Shown piece after piece: positions 61,701 to 64,000 of a DNA stretch of 64,000 nucleotides. The notes beneath the pieces are model-generated. The model was not told the DNA's origin. It searched no databases and saw nothing but the letters and a program-made list of their open reading frames with translations. The stretch lies in assembly GCA_016802295.1 (NCBI GenBank), contig JAESIW010000065.1, positions 1 through 64,000 on the forward strand, given 5' to 3'. Origin of the DNA: Brachionus rotundiformis. Its lineage: Eukaryota; Rotifera; Eurotatoria; Ploima; Brachionidae. The first letter of the stretch is position 1. Each line of letters begins with the position of its first letter. The position numbers were made by a program, and so were the translations under genes.

Positions 61701-63660
61701 CATTAATTAATAGCAAAATTTCTAAAGGAATTCTAATTTAATAAATAAGATCAAATTTTGGTATATTTTTTTTAATCTTTTTAATTACAATTCTTTATAT
61801 TATAATTTAATTTAACTAGCTCATAAATATCGACTACGAGGTATCGGCTTTTTGGAATAACTAGAAATTAGTAGATTTTCAATAATTTAATTACGTCAAA
61901 TAATTGAGAATTCGATTCATTAACTAAATGAATTTTTTTGAATTAAAACTTTTCATCACAAAAGCAAAAATTTAATCTAAAATTTAGCTTAAATTATCTT
62001 AATTAGACAATCTATCTAATGAATAATTTTTTTAAATTGATTTATATTTTTATCAATCAGAAAAACAAAGATAGATAAATTATTTCAAATAAAAATGATT
62101 CAATATTTATTTTGATTTATTTATAATCATACTTCAAAATTTTTTAATTATTTCCATTTAATAAATAATTTTTGATCATTTCATTTTGCCATTTCCTTAA
62201 TAGAATTATTTGATATCATGTCAATTTTTAAATAAGTTTTCATGTTGCTATTTTTTTTATTCTACTTTATAGCTATTATTATTTTTTGTCAGAATTTAAA
62301 CTTTGTTCGGTAATTAATCATGTTTTTAATCAAATTTGGATACAATCGATTTTATGAAAATCGATTAATTTAAATTTTAATTCATTTTGTTGAGGTAGAA
62401 CTAAAATAGTTGGAACTAAAATTGCTTTTAGTGTAAATTATTTCAATATTTAAAATGACAGTTTTTTATTATATCAAACATTTCTTAATCTTGGTGTAAA
62501 TATGGTTAATATGTTCTATTAAGTTAAGAAAGGAATTTCAATTTGATCTTAGTAGAATATTTATATTAAAGATTGATAGAAGAGGCAATATTATAGCTGA
62601 AAAGATTTATATAAAAAAAAGCTGATTTAGTGTTTAGAAAATATTTAATCTAAAATGATATCATATTTAAAATCAATAACGACTGATAATAACACCAAAT
62701 TCAATGTTAAAATAAATTATTGAATAATATATTTCAGAAAAATTCTCAATATTTATTTGGTAAATTATTAATTTTAGTTTTTTTTTCATTTATTATTCTG
62801 TTACGTAATTTAGCTGATTTCGATCGCTTTCCTCTTTTGATAGTTCGCTCACTAGTCTACTCCTATACACTAATGAGGAATGCATAATTTGGAAAAATTA
62901 GCTAAGTCTTCCAAAATTACATGCAAAACTATAATTAAAGTTTTTTTTTATATTTATCAGATCGATTGAAACAAAATGATAGATAAATTATTTAAAAGAC
63001 ACAGTGTGTAGCATAACGCCAAGTTTATTTAGGATTAAACAGATTTTCAGCTCGAAGTTGGTAATCAGAATTTGATGGGAAAATTTTGTTGCCAAATCAA
63101 AAACTATAGGTGATCAGCTTAAACGAACAAATGCACATTGTATCTAATTATAGACGAAATTAAAATATTACTTAAGGAATAATCGAATTAAATCAAAAAT
63201 TAAATTTTCTCTGTTTTTTATTTACTTTTATTAGAGTTTTTTACGCTAGTAAAAATAAGATACATTTATTCTTTTTTAAAACAATATGTTTTTAATAATA
63301 GAGTCATATAAAAATTGTGGTCAATTTTAATTTCAATAAAACTAATCAGAACTAATTTTCAGGAATTTTTTAAAAATTAAATACAAATCTAAGTTTGTTA
63401 AGTTCAAAGACGGATAAAGATTTTAATTAATTTTGACAAATATATTCTAAAATTAGAAAAACAAATATTATTTTTTTATATTTTAAATTGGGCATATCAA
63501 TCTAACTAGTTAACGTTGACTTAGCCAAAAACATAACAAAATGAGACTTTAATAATTTAATTCATGTTTATTAATTGATTTTTTTTATAATAGATGATTC
63601 GTAAAAAAAAATATTTACAAAAGATACTTTAAATTTTTTGTTTAAACAGTTTCACAATTT
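58794..63660. other. 4.9 kb intergenic region, nothing recognised
   Basis: AT-rich sequence with no open frame of coding character on either strand. The only small structure noted is a palindromic cluster at 59,753-59,789, built on CCTATAGG words. No RNA gene, transposon end or tandem array stands out. Confidence 0.6.
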
Positions 63661-64000
63661 ATGAAAATGATAAATTTTAGTTTATTTAGTGTTATTTTGT
63701 TTTATATTAGCTGTAAAAGTATAAGTAAGAATTTTGAAATATTTATTTATTTTATCTATTAGTTAATTGTTTAAACTAAGTACTCATTAATGGAACTGTG
63801 ATTAGCAAATGTTTCTACGAAAGTGATTTTACAGTTAGCTGTAGCCGATCGAAGCTTCCATCATCATCCAATAATGCACAAATGGAGTTAATGCGTTATG
63901 CAAAAGTAATTAATGGCCTTCAACACAACGAAAGTCTTTGTTCTTATATCCCGGGTGCCTCATGTTCTCGGACACTAATATTGTCGCACTGCATTGACCA
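63661..64000 (+). CDS. 5' part of a secreted or membrane protein, cut by the window end
   Basis: Model: join(63661..63724, 63781..>64000). Exon 1 encodes a signal peptide (MKMINFSLFSVILFYISCKS) and ends at a GTAAG donor in phase 1. The acceptor after TTTAAACTAAG continues in frame through INGTVISKCFYESDFTVSCS and NESLCSYIPGASCSRTLIL to the end of the window. Six cysteines within about 75 residues and an N-glycosylation-type NGT suggest a disulfide-bonded extracellular domain. I do not recognise the family; the pattern is loosely like the start of a galactose-binding lectin domain but too short to assign. Confidence 0.6.

Overview
The window is eukaryotic and almost certainly from an animal. 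It is very AT-rich (roughly three quarters A+T by eye, not counted). Its genes are split by very short GT-AG introns, mostly about 45-65 bp, many with a 3' end reading TTAAG or AAAG. The gene set is metazoan: a lachesin-type Ig adhesion protein, a MALT1-type paracaspase with death and Ig domains, transportin-3, a ciliary microtubule inner protein (CFAP276), PTRHD1, and a SUEL-lectin/CUB receptor. This combination with such compact, AT-rich genes suits a small bilaterian with ciliated cells. A monogonont rotifer such as Brachionus is my best guess, but that is inference.

Layout. 1-13,347 has no intact gene, only one good signal-peptide exon (1918-2017) and repeats, including a decayed LINE; it may be a giant first intron of the lachesin gene at 13,369-14,668 (+). 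16,006-19,987 (+) is a 12-exon membrane-anchored protein with PAN/apple-like cysteine modules. 21,203-32,261 (-) reads as one 18-exon gene of about 2,840 residues with a tandem ROCO architecture: a degenerate Roc, a dynein stalk/microtubule-binding-like segment, COR, MBT repeats, LRR with an EF-hand, a canonical Roc, COR, and two TIR-type domains. 34,005-35,030 (-) is a secreted chlorophyllase-like hydrolase. 36,789-41,482 (-) is transportin-3. 41,789-41,942 is an orphan terminal exon. 45,118-47,609 (-) is the MALT1-like paracaspase. 49,045-49,401 (+) is PTRHD1. 49,931-54,829 (-) is the SUEL/CUB transmembrane protein. 58,167-58,793 (+) is CFAP276. 63,661 to the end starts a new secreted or membrane protein that runs off the window.

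Mobile DNA is frequent but decayed: four LINE fragments on both strands, an internally deleted Tigger/pogo element, a 370-bp hairpin MITE inside an intron of the ROCO gene, another 223-bp MITE, and a nested foldback repeat near 4.3-4.9 kb.

Functionally the genes are mostly unrelated housekeeping, adhesion and ciliary genes. The exceptions are the ROCO-TIR and paracaspase genes, 13 kb apart, both of which look like signalling or innate-defence proteins. Exon joins were made by hand from splice consensus and reading phase. All multi-exon models close in frame, but I chose splice sites partly to keep phase, so transcript data should overrule them.
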